Of a stretch of DNA of 56,798 nt, positions 10,373-19,139 are shown piece after piece; position 1 is the first letter of the stretch, and the number at the start of each line of letters is the position of its first letter. The position numbers and the translations under genes are program-made. Source of the stretch: Flavobacteriales bacterium (GTDB taxonomy: Bacteria; Bacteroidota; Bacteroidia; Flavobacteriales_G; Salibacteraceae); NCBI GenBank assembly GCA_020435995.1, contig JAGQYO010000017.1:1-56798 (forward strand), given 5' to 3'. Under the pieces are notes generated by a model. That model did no database searches. It was not told the DNA's origin and saw only the letters and a list, made by a program, of their open reading frames with translations.

Positions 10373-11142
10373 TCAGCATTGGTAAGCCAATGCCAAAATC
10401 TGCCTAGTGGGCCCTTGGCTGTATTTTGTTCTACTGAGTTGCTTTCTGTTACAAAATTCGACCAATTGTCTTTTGCGGTTTCTTTTACCGCTTTTTTATT
10501 CTTTTTCTTTTTTACTTTTTTGGTAGTTTCTTGAACAATTGGCTTGGCTTTTTCAAAATAAGCCTGCTTTTTTCGTTCCTTTTCGGCCTTCCTTTGTTTT
10601 TCTCTCTGTTTTAAGGTTTTTTCGATTTCCTTTTCGCGTTTTTCTCCTTCGGTCGGTTGTATCACTTCCTTTTTCTGACGGTTCTTTTTCTGCTCGCTCT
10701 TTTTGGCTTTTTTCCTAACAGGCTTTGGCTCTGGAGTTTCACCTTCCACAACTGTCTTTTTTTCTTTTACAACAGGTGTAGGTAGCTCTATTTTGCCTAA
10801 AACCTTTGGCCCAGTGAGTTCTGGTATTTCGGCTACTACCTTGCCTTGTGGCACCGGTACATCACTGTTAGTAATGGTTTCAACCTTGGCGTTTTTTTCT
10901 TCTTTTTTGGCCGCAGCTTTCGCTATAATTTTTTCCGTAAAAGCAATTGGATCTGATTCATCAATTTCTTCAACTAATTGCGCTTTCTCTTTTTTGTGGT
11001 TAGCCATCAACCATTCAACTATTTCACTATCCAATTTGAAATTAGGAGAGTTTTCGATGATCAAATCTTTCTCTTTTTTCAATATCTTAACCACCTCAGC
11101 AGCCGTTATTCCTAGTTCTTTGGACAATTTGTTTAATCTCAT
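10369..11142 (-). CDS. Lysine-rich protein with stand-alone IF2_N-like domain
   Basis: 257 aa. Residues 1-55 (MRLNKLSKELGITAAEVVKI ... SPNFKLDSE) match the N-terminal subdomain of bacterial initiation factor IF-2, a small helical fold. No GTPase domain follows. Residues 60-250 are low complexity and very rich in Lys and Glu (KKEEKN, KREKEIEKTLKQREKQ), probably an RNA- or ribosome-binding tail or a coiled coil. An IF-2 fragment is unlikely, because the frame is intact and has its own promoter-like -7 element. The cellular role is unknown. Confidence 0.65.
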   Translation of the reverse strand: MRLNKLSKELGITAAEVVKILKKEKDLIIENSPNFKLDSEIVEWLMANHKKEKAQLVEEIDESDPIAFTEKIIAKAAAKKEEKNAKVETITNSDVPVPQGKVVAEIPELTGPKVLGKIELPTPVVKEKKTVVEGETPEPKPVRKKAKKSEQKKNRQKKEVIQPTEGEKREKEIEKTLKQREKQRKAEKERKKQAYFEKAKPIVQETTKKVKKKKNKKAVKETAKDNWSNFVTESNSVEQNTAKGPLGRFWHWLTNAD

Positions 11143-11164
11143 AGGTACCTTGTTTTTGGGCGCG

Positions 11165-11172
11165 CAAAATTA
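11165..11172 (-). promoter_or_regulatory. Bacteroidota -7 element for the IF2_N-like gene
   Basis: On the minus strand the sequence reads TAATTTTG, an exact match to TAnnTTTG, 22 bases before the ATG at 11142. A TTG lies about 28 bases further upstream. The match is to the known consensus; transcription itself is inferred. Confidence 0.5.
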
Positions 11173-11280
11173 AGCCAGTTGTGCGATAAAATAGACACAA
11201 AACTTATTAAAGATTCTATAATATGAGACAATTAAATAGATGAAATTGAAGAACTTAATCCTCGCTTGAGTTGCTGATGC

Positions 11281-11373
11281 TTAGAGGTTATTTGGGCCGG
11301 CCAAGAGTATTATCTGGACGGAGTTAAAGTTGAAAAAACTCCTTCTGCCAGGGTAAATCTCTTTGAAAACTAA
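11281..11373 (+). pseudogene. Possible 3' remnant of a gene in a 354-base gap
   Basis: The gap 11174-11527 has no complete gene. Within it, 30 codons read LEVIWAGQEYYLDGVKV and on to NLFEN before a stop, with a stop codon two codons upstream and no start codon. The composition looks like real protein rather than random sequence, so this could be the tail of a decayed gene. I do not recognise the family. The rest of the gap shows nothing further. Confidence 0.2.
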
Positions 11374-11527
11374 TCATCTATTTTTTTACCAAATTCCGAT
11401 TCTCGGAGCTTTTGATCATTAGTATTCACACCTAGAGTCTTAAAAAGAGTCAATTTAGCGACCAATGTCCAGATTGAAAAATTGATTTCTATGGTCTTCA
11501 ACTACATTCGCCGTCCGATTGTGAAAT

Positions 11528-12733
11528 ATGGTGTGGAAAGTAGTTTGTCATAATAAAAAGTTAGCCTCGAAAACGATAATATCCGATTCGATAGATTTGG
11601 TAAGAATTGAAGATTGGAAGCAAACCAATTACTTAAATAATATCTACCTCACATCAGAATATTTGTCGGCGATTGAAGAAACTGTTGGCCAAGAATTAGA
11701 CTTTCGATACCTGCAGTTTTATAGCGACAACAATAGCCCCATTGGCATGGCGGTGGTTCAAATTGTGAATTTGAAAGACAGTGTAGAGAACCATGAGGAT
11801 GTGCTTTGCGCTGTGAAACAAAGCATTCGAAAAAAATTGGTGAATACCATTGATGCGCGGGTTATAGTTTGCGGAAATTTGTTTTCATGTGGAGAAAACG
11901 GGTTCTCGTTCCACCCTGATGTGGAACTTCCCGATGCATTAAGTATGCTCAATGCTGGACTCAAAAGAATCAAAGAATCCGAAAACATTAAGGAAAATCA
12001 AATTTCGTATTACCTGCTCAAAGAATTTTGGCCCGATTCGTTCGAAAAAAGTGATTATTTGAGAAAACATGATTTTCGGGATTTTATGATCGATGCCAAT
12101 ATGATTTTACCCATTCATAAGTCATGGAGCAATTTTGAGGATTACTTGGCAAGCATGACCACCAAGTTCAGAACCAAGGCGAAAAGTGCTTTAAAACGCT
12201 CGAATGTGTTATCTACCAAAGAACTAGATCATATATTCCTTGAGCGAAATGCAGAAAAAATTCAGGAACTGTATAGCAACGTCATTGATCAGGCGGATTT
12301 TAAAATAGGCTCTCTTACTGGTGAAAGTTTTTCTAAGCTGAAAAAAAACCTCGGACAAAATTTTCTGATAAACGGGTATTTTTTGGATGAGAAATTAGTG
12401 GGATTCAGTGCTTGTATGGTCATTAACAATCATATTTTAGATGCCAATTATGTGGGAATTGATTACGGGGTAAATCGAGACTTAGCACTTTACCAGCGTA
12501 TGTTGTACGACATGGTGGAGTGTGCCATAGCGAAGGGTTTTACAGAAGTGAGGTACGGACGTACAGCCGAAGAATTAAAAAGCAGTTTGGGAGCTCAGCC
12601 AAGGAATATGAAGCTTTATATCAAGCACAGAAACCACATTTCTAACCAATTATTAAAACCTATGATTGCCAAAATTTCCCCAACAGTTTTTGATTCAAGA
12701 TACCCCTTTAAAGCGGAATTTTCATTTAGTTAA
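11528..12733 (+). CDS. GNAT-like acetyltransferase (BioF2/FemAB-like)
   Basis: 401 aa. The C-terminal half (about 200-370) has the two-lobed GNAT pattern of the Acetyltransf_6 family: DYLASMTTKFRTKAKSALKR, then INGYFLDEKLVGFSACMVIN, then ANYVGIDYGVNRDLALYQRM and the closing EVRYGRTAEELKSSLGA. Such proteins use acyl-CoA or aminoacyl-tRNA donors to modify cell-envelope or small-molecule amines; the substrate here cannot be told. The N-terminal half has no motif I know. The stop codon overlaps the next start (TAATG), so the two genes are translationally coupled. Confidence 0.65.
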   Translation: MVWKVVCHNKKLASKTIISDSIDLVRIEDWKQTNYLNNIYLTSEYLSAIEETVGQELDFRYLQFYSDNNSPIGMAVVQIVNLKDSVENHEDVLCAVKQSIRKKLVNTIDARVIVCGNLFSCGENGFSFHPDVELPDALSMLNAGLKRIKESENIKENQISYYLLKEFWPDSFEKSDYLRKHDFRDFMIDANMILPIHKSWSNFEDYLASMTTKFRTKAKSALKRSNVLSTKELDHIFLERNAEKIQELYSNVIDQADFKIGSLTGESFSKLKKNLGQNFLINGYFLDEKLVGFSACMVINNHILDANYVGIDYGVNRDLALYQRMLYDMVECAIAKGFTEVRYGRTAEELKSSLGAQPRNMKLYIKHRNHISNQLLKPMIAKISPTVFDSRYPFKAEFSFS

Positions 12734-13740
12734 TGGATTCGCTAACCCAAATTGTATTAGGCGCATCGGTAGCGGAGGTAGCGTTAGGCAAGAAAGTAGG
12801 AAACAAGGCCATTCTTTGGGGAGCCATAGCTGGCACTATTCCAGATTTAGATGTACTTGCCAAGCAATTTACTGATATTGTAACAGCCAATGAAATCCAT
12901 CGTGGATTTTCACATTCTATCCTTTTCTGCGTGATAGCTGCCCCCATATTGGGTTGGATAGCCAACAAAATTCACGCAAAGGAAGCAGCTAGTTGGAGGG
13001 AATGGTCCAACCTCATGTTTTGGTGCCTTGTAACTCATCCTTTGCTTGATGCACACACAACATGGGGAACACAGCTCTTTTGGCCTTTTGAGCTGAGGGT
13101 TTCGTACCAGAATATTTTTGTAGCTGACCCATTGTACACGGTCCCATTTTTAGCTTGTGTGGCCATCGCAATGTTCTACAAACGAAATAATCCCAAGCGG
13201 GCTAACATCAATAAGTTAGGAATTATTATAAGTACGTCATATATGGCCATCACCTTGTTGCTCAAGGGCTATACCTACTTTAAGTTTGAAGATAGTTTGA
13301 AACATCAGCAGATCGATTATAACGAAATTTCGAATCGACCAACGCCTTTAAACAGCGTGCTCTGGACGGCAAATGTGGATACCGACAGTTCTTATTTTAT
13401 CGGCTATTACTCCATTTTTGATAAAAGCGACCAGATAGAATTTCAATCATTTGAGAAGAATAGGGGAGCGTTTCGAAATATTCTGGATGAAGACATAGTG
13501 AAAAGGTTGATCAAAATGTGCAAAGGATGGTACCTAATTCAAAAAACAGAGGAGGGGTATACATTCAGTGACATGCGTTTTGGAATGATGGGATTTGGGG
13601 AGCAGACCAAAAACTTTGTATTTCAATACCAATTGAGTTACGATGAACACGGCGAATTAATCGCTACCCATACCCAACCCAAGGTTGAGAATGCCGGTGA
13701 ACTTTTTAGTTTGCTGTGGAAAAGGGTAAAAGGGGTATAA
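12733..13740 (+). CDS. Membrane-bound metal-dependent hydrolase, YdjM/DUF457 family
   Basis: 335 aa. The start MDSLTQIVLGASVAEVALGK, the GTIPDLDVL motif near residue 36 and HRGFSHSILF near residue 56 are the family's metal-binding Asp/His signature. THPLLDAHTTWGTQ (about 99-112) gives a second His/Asp set. Residues about 60-180 hold several membrane helices, and the C-terminal ~140 residues are soluble. Family members are predicted inner-membrane hydrolases, and E. coli YdjM is LexA-regulated; the substrate is unknown. It overlaps the GNAT-like gene by one base and ends in a shared terminator. Confidence 0.8.
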   Translation: MDSLTQIVLGASVAEVALGKKVGNKAILWGAIAGTIPDLDVLAKQFTDIVTANEIHRGFSHSILFCVIAAPILGWIANKIHAKEAASWREWSNLMFWCLVTHPLLDAHTTWGTQLFWPFELRVSYQNIFVADPLYTVPFLACVAIAMFYKRNNPKRANINKLGIIISTSYMAITLLLKGYTYFKFEDSLKHQQIDYNEISNRPTPLNSVLWTANVDTDSSYFIGYYSIFDKSDQIEFQSFEKNRGAFRNILDEDIVKRLIKMCKGWYLIQKTEEGYTFSDMRFGMMGFGEQTKNFVFQYQLSYDEHGELIATHTQPKVENAGELFSLLWKRVKGV

Positions 13741-13772
13741 AAAAGACCTCGAAATTTCGAAGTCTTTTTTAT
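13740..13772. terminator. Bidirectional terminator between convergent genes
   Basis: AAAAAGACCTCGA, loop AATT, then TCGAAGTCTTTTTT form a stem of about 10 bp with T runs on both strands. It lies between the stops at 13740 (+) and 13791 (-). One C-A mismatch on the plus strand becomes a G-U pair on the minus strand. Confidence 0.8.
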
Positions 13773-13790
13773 TGAGTCAAAGTTTTTGTT

Positions 13791-14291
13791 CTACCATTTT
13801 TGACAAACAACACCTCCCATTAGTGCCATTGTAATTATCCAATATCCTGCATTAATGGCTATATACTTAAAGCTTTTTCTTTCGAAAAGGGCGTTGGTAC
13901 CCAAAATAGGTAGCGCGAGTAAAAATCCTGCAACTGTTCCGTGAAGTGCTCCGTGTTTGAAGGTTCTGAAGTTATTTCCAAATCGAGCCATAAAGTCATC
14001 AAAGTACACTTGAATTTCCGATCCAGCTTCTCCAAAACCTGGCGTATTCATTAATATAGATGGTACATGATTTTGATGTACCGCAATGAAATTCATTTCG
14101 AAAGCGAGTAGAAAAGACAAAACAAAAGATATTCCGAATATCATAGCCATGTTGGCTCCTTTCATTTTCTCTTCCGTCATGCCTGCCGCCTCCATCCATG
14201 CGTTGCCTAATACTTTAGGGTTGTACCAGATAAAACCCATTACCAAAGGCACGAAGGCCGCGCCAATAACTGAAATTATATTAATATCCAT
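13791..14291 (-). CDS. DUF1761 family membrane protein
   Basis: 166 aa. The start (about 5-40, AAFVPLVMGFIWYNPKVLGN, W, then MTEEKMKGAN) is the DUF1761 signature. Four hydrophobic segments are visible (about 5-25, 50-72, 112-133 and 143-162), with a soluble loop between the second and third. The function of this family is not known. It lies 20 bases downstream of the LysE-type gene and probably shares its transcript. Confidence 0.75.
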   Translation of the reverse strand: MDINIISVIGAAFVPLVMGFIWYNPKVLGNAWMEAAGMTEEKMKGANMAMIFGISFVLSFLLAFEMNFIAVHQNHVPSILMNTPGFGEAGSEIQVYFDDFMARFGNNFRTFKHGALHGTVAGFLLALPILGTNALFERKSFKYIAINAGYWIITMALMGGVVCQKW

Positions 14292-14311
14292 AAGTGTTTG
14301 TTTTTGAGTGT

Positions 14312-14911
14312 TTAGAGCAAATATAGAAGAAGTCGAAGGCCAAACCCTATCATTAATATACCAATCAACCTAAAGGTCGTTTTAATGATAATTGGGCTTA
14401 AAATATTTTTGATCTGAAAAGCAAAAACTGATTTTAAAGAATCTGTTAAGAATATGGCTAATAGACAAGCTCCAAGAAACACAAAGGAATCGGTCGGGTT
14501 TTCAAATTTCGTTTTAGCTAAAAGCACGATACCCGCCCATACCATAAACACAAATGGATTGATAAAATTAATTGCAAAACCTTTGATAAATGAAGTCGCC
14601 AGATCCATTTGCTTGGCCAATTGAACTTCAAGCATAAGTGCAGGTCGAATGATGTGTTTCAATCCCAATGAAATTAAAAACAAACCACCTATGATTGCAA
14701 ATGAATTCAGGAAGAGAGGGTTTTTTAAAAACTGGTCGAGTCCGTATAAATAAAGTATTACGCAAAGTAAATCGCCTGATATAACGCCTAAGGCAACTGA
14801 CATTCCAGCCTTCCAACCAAATTGTAAACTTGCTTGAATGAGGGTGAAAAATACAGGCCCAATAAAAACGAGCGTACCTAACCCGATTATAAAACCTTCT
14901 AAAAATGGCAT
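14312..14911 (-). CDS. LysE/RhtB family amino acid exporter
   Basis: 199 aa with six hydrophobic segments. The N-terminus PFLEGFIIGLGTLVFIGPVF followed by FTLIQASLQFGWKAGMSVAL is the LysE/RhtB pattern (the GPxxxxxxxxxxxxGxxxG region of the first helices). Members export amino acids or related metabolites across the inner membrane by proton exchange; the substrate is not readable from sequence. It begins 41 bases after the porin gene ends and is followed by DUF1761. Confidence 0.8.
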   Translation of the reverse strand: MPFLEGFIIGLGTLVFIGPVFFTLIQASLQFGWKAGMSVALGVISGDLLCVILYLYGLDQFLKNPLFLNSFAIIGGLFLISLGLKHIIRPALMLEVQLAKQMDLATSFIKGFAINFINPFVFMVWAGIVLLAKTKFENPTDSFVFLGACLLAIFLTDSLKSVFAFQIKNILSPIIIKTTFRLIGILMIGFGLRLLLYLL

Positions 14912-14952
14912 AGGCGGAAAAGTAACAAATGTACTTACGCCAGTATCGATTT

Positions 14953-16116
14953 TTATAGCCCAATTTCCATGTGGAAGCGGTACATAAAATTATTGGCCAC
15001 AGCTCCATGAAAATCCATGTAGGTGGCATCGGTTTGAATCTTGAATTTGTGCCTTACCAAGTACTTCGAAATGGCTAGTGTGTATTCATTGTGGTCGTTT
15101 ATTTTGGTTTCTCGGTCGGGTGTTAAGTTGGTAAACCTCGCGGCTACTCCCCATTGACTTTTCGTAACGTAACCTACTTGTCCATTAAAACCATATCCGG
15201 TAAAAAAGGTACCTGTAACCGTGGGATCGTAGCGTTTTTCGCCTTCTCCAAACGGGTCATCGGTTTCCTTACGAATAAATTCAGAAAAAACTGAAAATCC
15301 CCTGTATTTAAAAATCATGTCGGCCATGTAACTGTTCAGAGACCGTTGAAATTTCAATTCACTTCCGAGCTGTCCTCGTGATTTGCTCGCCATATCATTG
15401 AGATCATACGTTGCGCCAAATGCAATTTTTGGTTTGGGTTCGTGTAGTAAGTCACCGAGAAAATAGTCGCCTTTTTTTGTGAATTCACCCAAGGGTAGAA
15501 TTTCAACTCTACCCGTGTAATCAAGGCCTCCAGCATTGCCTACTGTCCAGTTTCTACCTTCCCCACCGCTAATGGAAGCGGCTTCTTTTATAACCACATT
15601 TCCGAACTTCATTTTATGATGAATTTGGAATCCCATATCTCGGTCAATATTGAAAAAAGCATTTACTGCACTTCGATCAACGGTTTCTAATTGCTGAGAG
15701 GAAACTACCCGCTCACGATTTCCTGGGAGTTTGGTTTGGCCAAACCAAATCCACACATTTTTACTCACATGTTGTTTGACCACCGCATCTAAAATAAGGT
15801 TGCTGCCATTTCCTACATCTAAGTTCGATTGACCAATTTCGACTTTATACACCGTGTTGGGGCTTAAAATCCAGCCATCAAATTTTAATCGGAACCGCCT
15901 TACTAATGTTCTGCTTTCCGCAGGTCCATCCTCAGGAGCGTTAACTACTACCAGATTTTGCATTCTTAGTCCAAACTTGACATAAAACGAGCTATCAGGC
16001 TGTAAGTAAGTAAGCCCCTTCTCATACTTTTCTTTAGTCATTTTTTGGACGTGCTGGGCTTTGATTTGACTTGTAAGTAATGCAATTGTAATAATGAATA
16101 AACTTCTGGATAACAT
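14953..16116 (-). CDS. Outer-membrane porin, phosphate-selective O/P type
   Basis: 387 aa from the ATG at 16116, chosen because MLSRSLFIITIALLTSQIKA is a signal peptide; the open frame runs 26 codons further up without looking like protein. The mature part has the OprO/OprP layout: YVKFGLRMQNLVVV, RRFRLKFDGWILSPNTVYKV, VWIWFGQTKLPGNRERVVSS, and amphipathic strands to the terminal aromatic-rich strand (FMYRFHMEIGL). It is divergent to the Na/Pi cotransporter gene, which supports a role in phosphate or other anion uptake through the outer membrane. Confidence 0.8.
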   Translation of the reverse strand: MLSRSLFIITIALLTSQIKAQHVQKMTKEKYEKGLTYLQPDSSFYVKFGLRMQNLVVVNAPEDGPAESRTLVRRFRLKFDGWILSPNTVYKVEIGQSNLDVGNGSNLILDAVVKQHVSKNVWIWFGQTKLPGNRERVVSSQQLETVDRSAVNAFFNIDRDMGFQIHHKMKFGNVVIKEAASISGGEGRNWTVGNAGGLDYTGRVEILPLGEFTKKGDYFLGDLLHEPKPKIAFGATYDLNDMASKSRGQLGSELKFQRSLNSYMADMIFKYRGFSVFSEFIRKETDDPFGEGEKRYDPTVTGTFFTGYGFNGQVGYVTKSQWGVAARFTNLTPDRETKINDHNEYTLAISKYLVRHKFKIQTDATYMDFHGAVANNFMYRFHMEIGL

Positions 16117-16312
16117 GTAAGACTCTTTAAATTTAACTATGGCGCAAAAATATCTGCATTTCAAAGCATCATTTAATAGAAAAATAATATTCACATAATC
16201 ATAATATAGTTTTTCAATGTTTTAGGGGCTTTGAGAGGTGCCCGCTATGTGATTGTCAAAAACCTAACGTTTAGATAACATTGGGTATGAAAACATTGCC
16301 TTTTGCATGGAG

Positions 16313-16320
16313 TACTTTTG
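16313..16320 (+). promoter_or_regulatory. -7 element upstream of the Na/Pi cotransporter gene
   Basis: TACTTTTG matches TAnnTTTG, 23 bases ahead of the ATG at 16344. No well-spaced -33 TTTG is evident. Confidence 0.45.
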
Positions 16321-16343
16321 TCAAAATATCTTAATAAGATCAC

Positions 16344-18083
16344 ATGGAATTTGGTTTTTTAGACATCATTAAAGTTCTCGGAGCACTTGGGTTCTTCATC
16401 TATGGAATGAAGGTAATGAGTGAAGGAATTCAAAAAGCTGCCGGAGACCAGCTTAAAAATGTTTTGGGCACAATGACCAACAACCGTTACATGGGGGTTT
16501 TGTCAGGGTTTCTAATCACTGCCTTGGTTCAATCGTCATCTGCTACAACGGTAATGACTGTGAGTTTTGTAAATGCAGGTCTATTAACTCTAATTCAGTC
16601 AGCGGGTATTATGATGGGTGCCAATATTGGTACTACTATTACTGCTTGGTTGGTTTCCGCCTTCGGATTTAAAGTTAAAATTGTTTCACTTGCACTTCCA
16701 ATATTTGCGGTTGCCTTCCCTATGATGTTTGTTCGAAAGGGAAATTATCGCTTTTGGGCTGAGTTTTTAATTGGTTTTGCCCTCCTTTTTATGGGTCTCG
16801 ATTTTCTAAAGAGTTCAGTTCCTGATATTAAGCACAATCCCGACATTTTATACTTCCTGCAAAGCTTTGCAGATTGGGGATATGGATCATATCTGATTTT
16901 CATTTTTATTGGCACCTTGCTCACCATTGTTGTTCAATCTTCCAGTGCTTCCATGACTATAACTTTGGTGTTGGTAGCCAAAGGTTGGATAACCTTCGAT
17001 GTGGCTGCGGCTATGGTTTTAGGTGAAAACGTTGGTACCACGATTACAGCGGAGCTAGCCTCTATAGTGGGTAATGTTCACGCCAAAAGGTCGGCCCGAA
17101 TTCATTCAATGTTCAATATTATTGGTGTGACTTGGATGCTCTTGGTATTCCCATTTTTCCTCCAATTGGTAAACTATGTTTGTGTAGGAATGGGCTTTTT
17201 TCCACCACTTGAAACGGGTACAGGGGCAGAGATTTCATCCATGACACCAGAAGCCGCGCGAATGCGAGAATCGTCTGTAACCTTTGGCCTTTCTATATTT
17301 CACACCTTGTTTAACTTAATGAATGTGATAGTACTCATTGGTTTTGCGCACAAATTAGCCGAGTTAGCCGAGCGTCTGATAAAACCAAAGGATGATGATG
17401 ATGAAAAGTTTTCATTGGAATACATCGGTTCTGGTGTTATGGCATCGGTTGAACTATCGCTACTTGAAGCCAAAAAGGAAATCTCCAATTTTGGTTTAGT
17501 AATCAGTAAAATGGGTAAGGAAATGGCCTCACTGCTAACTGAAAAAGACGCGACAAAACTCAAAAAGAGAATCAAAAAAATTAAAAAGCAAGAGGACAAT
17601 TCGGACCAACTCGAACTAGAAGTTGGGCAATACCTCGTGCGGCTTTCAGAAGCAGAATTAACCGAAAAAAGTTCAATACTTATCCGTACCATGTTGAGTA
17701 TGATTAATGATTTGGAGCGTTCCGCTGATGTGATTTATCAAATGGCTAATACGTTTAACAGAAAATCGGATGCTAAAATTTGGTTTACGCCATCACAGCG
17801 GGAAAAACTCGTCGAGTTGTTCAATAAGGTTCAAGAAGGAATAGATCACATGCAGGTTATTTTAGATGGAGATTACGCTAGAGCTGACCTTAAGAAAGCT
17901 CTTGAAATTGAACAAGAAATAAATGATATGAGAACCAAGTTCAGGAAACAACACTTGAAAAGCATTGAAGCAGGAGACTATAACATTAAGGCAGGACTGG
18001 TTTATGTCGACTTAATTTCTTCTGCCGAAAAACTGGGAGATCATATTTACGACGTAGTTCGCGCTACAAAAGGGGAGGTGTAG
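16344..18083 (+). CDS. Na+/phosphate cotransporter with PhoU-like C-terminal domain
   Basis: 579 aa. Two inverted Na_Pi_cotrans repeats are visible: ALVQSSSATTVMTVSFVNAG with MMGANIGTTITAW (about 60-100), and VVQSSSASMTITLVLVAKGW with LGENVGTTITAELAS (about 195-240). The paired QSSSA motifs bind substrate and sodium in the family. The C-terminal 230 residues are charged helices of the PhoU type (NDLERSADVIYQMAN and SAEKLGDHIYDVVRA). The protein imports phosphate, or in some relatives exports it, across the inner membrane. It is divergent from the O/P-type porin. Confidence 0.9.
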   Translation: MEFGFLDIIKVLGALGFFIYGMKVMSEGIQKAAGDQLKNVLGTMTNNRYMGVLSGFLITALVQSSSATTVMTVSFVNAGLLTLIQSAGIMMGANIGTTITAWLVSAFGFKVKIVSLALPIFAVAFPMMFVRKGNYRFWAEFLIGFALLFMGLDFLKSSVPDIKHNPDILYFLQSFADWGYGSYLIFIFIGTLLTIVVQSSSASMTITLVLVAKGWITFDVAAAMVLGENVGTTITAELASIVGNVHAKRSARIHSMFNIIGVTWMLLVFPFFLQLVNYVCVGMGFFPPLETGTGAEISSMTPEAARMRESSVTFGLSIFHTLFNLMNVIVLIGFAHKLAELAERLIKPKDDDDEKFSLEYIGSGVMASVELSLLEAKKEISNFGLVISKMGKEMASLLTEKDATKLKKRIKKIKKQEDNSDQLELEVGQYLVRLSEAELTEKSSILIRTMLSMINDLERSADVIYQMANTFNRKSDAKIWFTPSQREKLVELFNKVQEGIDHMQVILDGDYARADLKKALEIEQEINDMRTKFRKQHLKSIEAGDYNIKAGLVYVDLISSAEKLGDHIYDVVRATKGEV

Positions 18084-18245
18084 AGTCATCCCATCGTATA
18101 TAATTCGGTAATCTAAACAACAATCACTTTAATAGATTTTTGGTCAGGCGGTCATAAAGAATTTTTGTGGCGGTTTAATTGTGTGTTTTTTTCGCAATTA
18201 GAAAAGTCTCTTCTAGTTCCCGCGGAATTTCTAATTGTATTTCAA

Positions 18246-18278
18246 TTTGGCTTTCGCGTACTGTTTTTTGTACTTTTC
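18246..18278 (+). promoter_or_regulatory. Promoter of the DUF6155 gene, almost touching the start codon
   Basis: TTTG at 18246-18249 and TACTTTTC at 18271-18278 fit the -33/-7 pair with a 21-base gap. Only 4 bases separate the -7 element from the ATG at 18283, so the transcript would have little or no leader. Confidence 0.5.
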
Positions 18279-18282
18279 GGCC

Positions 18283-18813
18283 ATGAGTAAACGTGCACTC
18301 ACCAAATATCTTCAAGAGCTTCCTAAAGAAGAGCTCGAATTGCAAATTTTGGATCTTTACAATAGATTGAAAGAGGTAAAAACCTTTTATGATTTTGTAT
18401 TCAACCCAAAAGAAGAGAAGTTGTTTGAAGATGCCAAACTGAAAATTGCGTTAGAGTATTTTCCCGCGGGTCGTCGAAAAAGAGCCAAAATGCGCCGAAC
18501 CGTGGCCTCCAAACTAATTAAGCATTTTGTTCAACTGGGAGCCGATCCCGTTAGAATTCTTGACTTAATGCTTTTTCATATTCAGACTGCACAGGCATAC
18601 AGCCTTGAACGTCCGATCTACCTTGAGAGCTTTTATAAAGCAATGCTCAAATCATTTGAAGATGCGCTTGAATTTGCGAGAGCCAATGGAATTGAGTTGG
18701 ATTTTAAAAACCGATTTGAAGGCATTATGAAGGAGGCAATTGATCAAGATTGGATTAATGCGGAAGGATTTGAAAGGGTTTTGATGCCGAAAGCCATAAG
18801 GAGTGAGTTTTGA
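18283..18813 (+). CDS. DUF6155 family protein
   Basis: 176 aa from the ATG at 18283 (MSKRALTKYLQELPKEELEL). The open frame extends 16 codons upstream, but that stretch is the promoter. The protein is helical and charged, with KEVKTFYDFVFNPKEEKLFE and FPAGRRKRAKMRRTVASK as its most distinctive parts; this pattern is shared by the DUF6155 family of Bacteroidota. No catalytic motif is visible. Nothing in the neighbours indicates a function. Confidence 0.65.
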   Translation: MSKRALTKYLQELPKEELELQILDLYNRLKEVKTFYDFVFNPKEEKLFEDAKLKIALEYFPAGRRKRAKMRRTVASKLIKHFVQLGADPVRILDLMLFHIQTAQAYSLERPIYLESFYKAMLKSFEDALEFARANGIELDFKNRFEGIMKEAIDQDWINAEGFERVLMPKAIRSEF

Positions 18814-19010
18814 ATGTTGAATGTTGAATGTTGAAATTTGAGTTTTGAATTTTCAAAGTTCTGCTGGTTGGTTTGTGTTCATCTGAATAATCTGCGAGAG
18901 GTATAATGTAAAATGTAAAAGGTAAATTGTAAAACACTCCGCGTAGCTCTGCGCCTTCTTCCGCTTTTCGGAACTTCACCTTCGGCTTATTTGCGGCCCT
19001 TTGCGAAACA
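18808..19010. repeat. Degenerate intergenic heptamer repeats
   Basis: The 326-base gap before aspA holds three kinds of low-complexity unit: TTGAATG repeated about four times (18811-18850), AAATGTA-like units (18901-18934), and GC-richer fragments of the TCTGCG / TTTGCG kind (18888-19010). It contains no gene. Similar mini-repeats occur at 46905-46978. Confidence 0.6.
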
Positions 19011-19139
19011 CCCCATATACCCCAAGCTTATCTGCGCTATAACCATCCCAACTACGTTTAAAACCTTGCTTACAACTCTTTCTGCTTTTACTACTTTATG
19101 CTTACCAAAACATTTAATTTCGGAACCAAATTCAGAATA

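Noticed and set aside
10703-11173. Plus-strand frame of 156 codons opposite the IF2_N-like gene
   Set aside because: It is the antisense of a Lys/Glu-rich gene, giving a false Phe/Ser-rich product.
18755-18979. Minus-strand frame of 74 codons over the aspA upstream repeats
   Set aside because: It translates tandem heptamers into repeating residues (KIQNSNFNIQHSTF) and overlaps the DUF6155 gene end.
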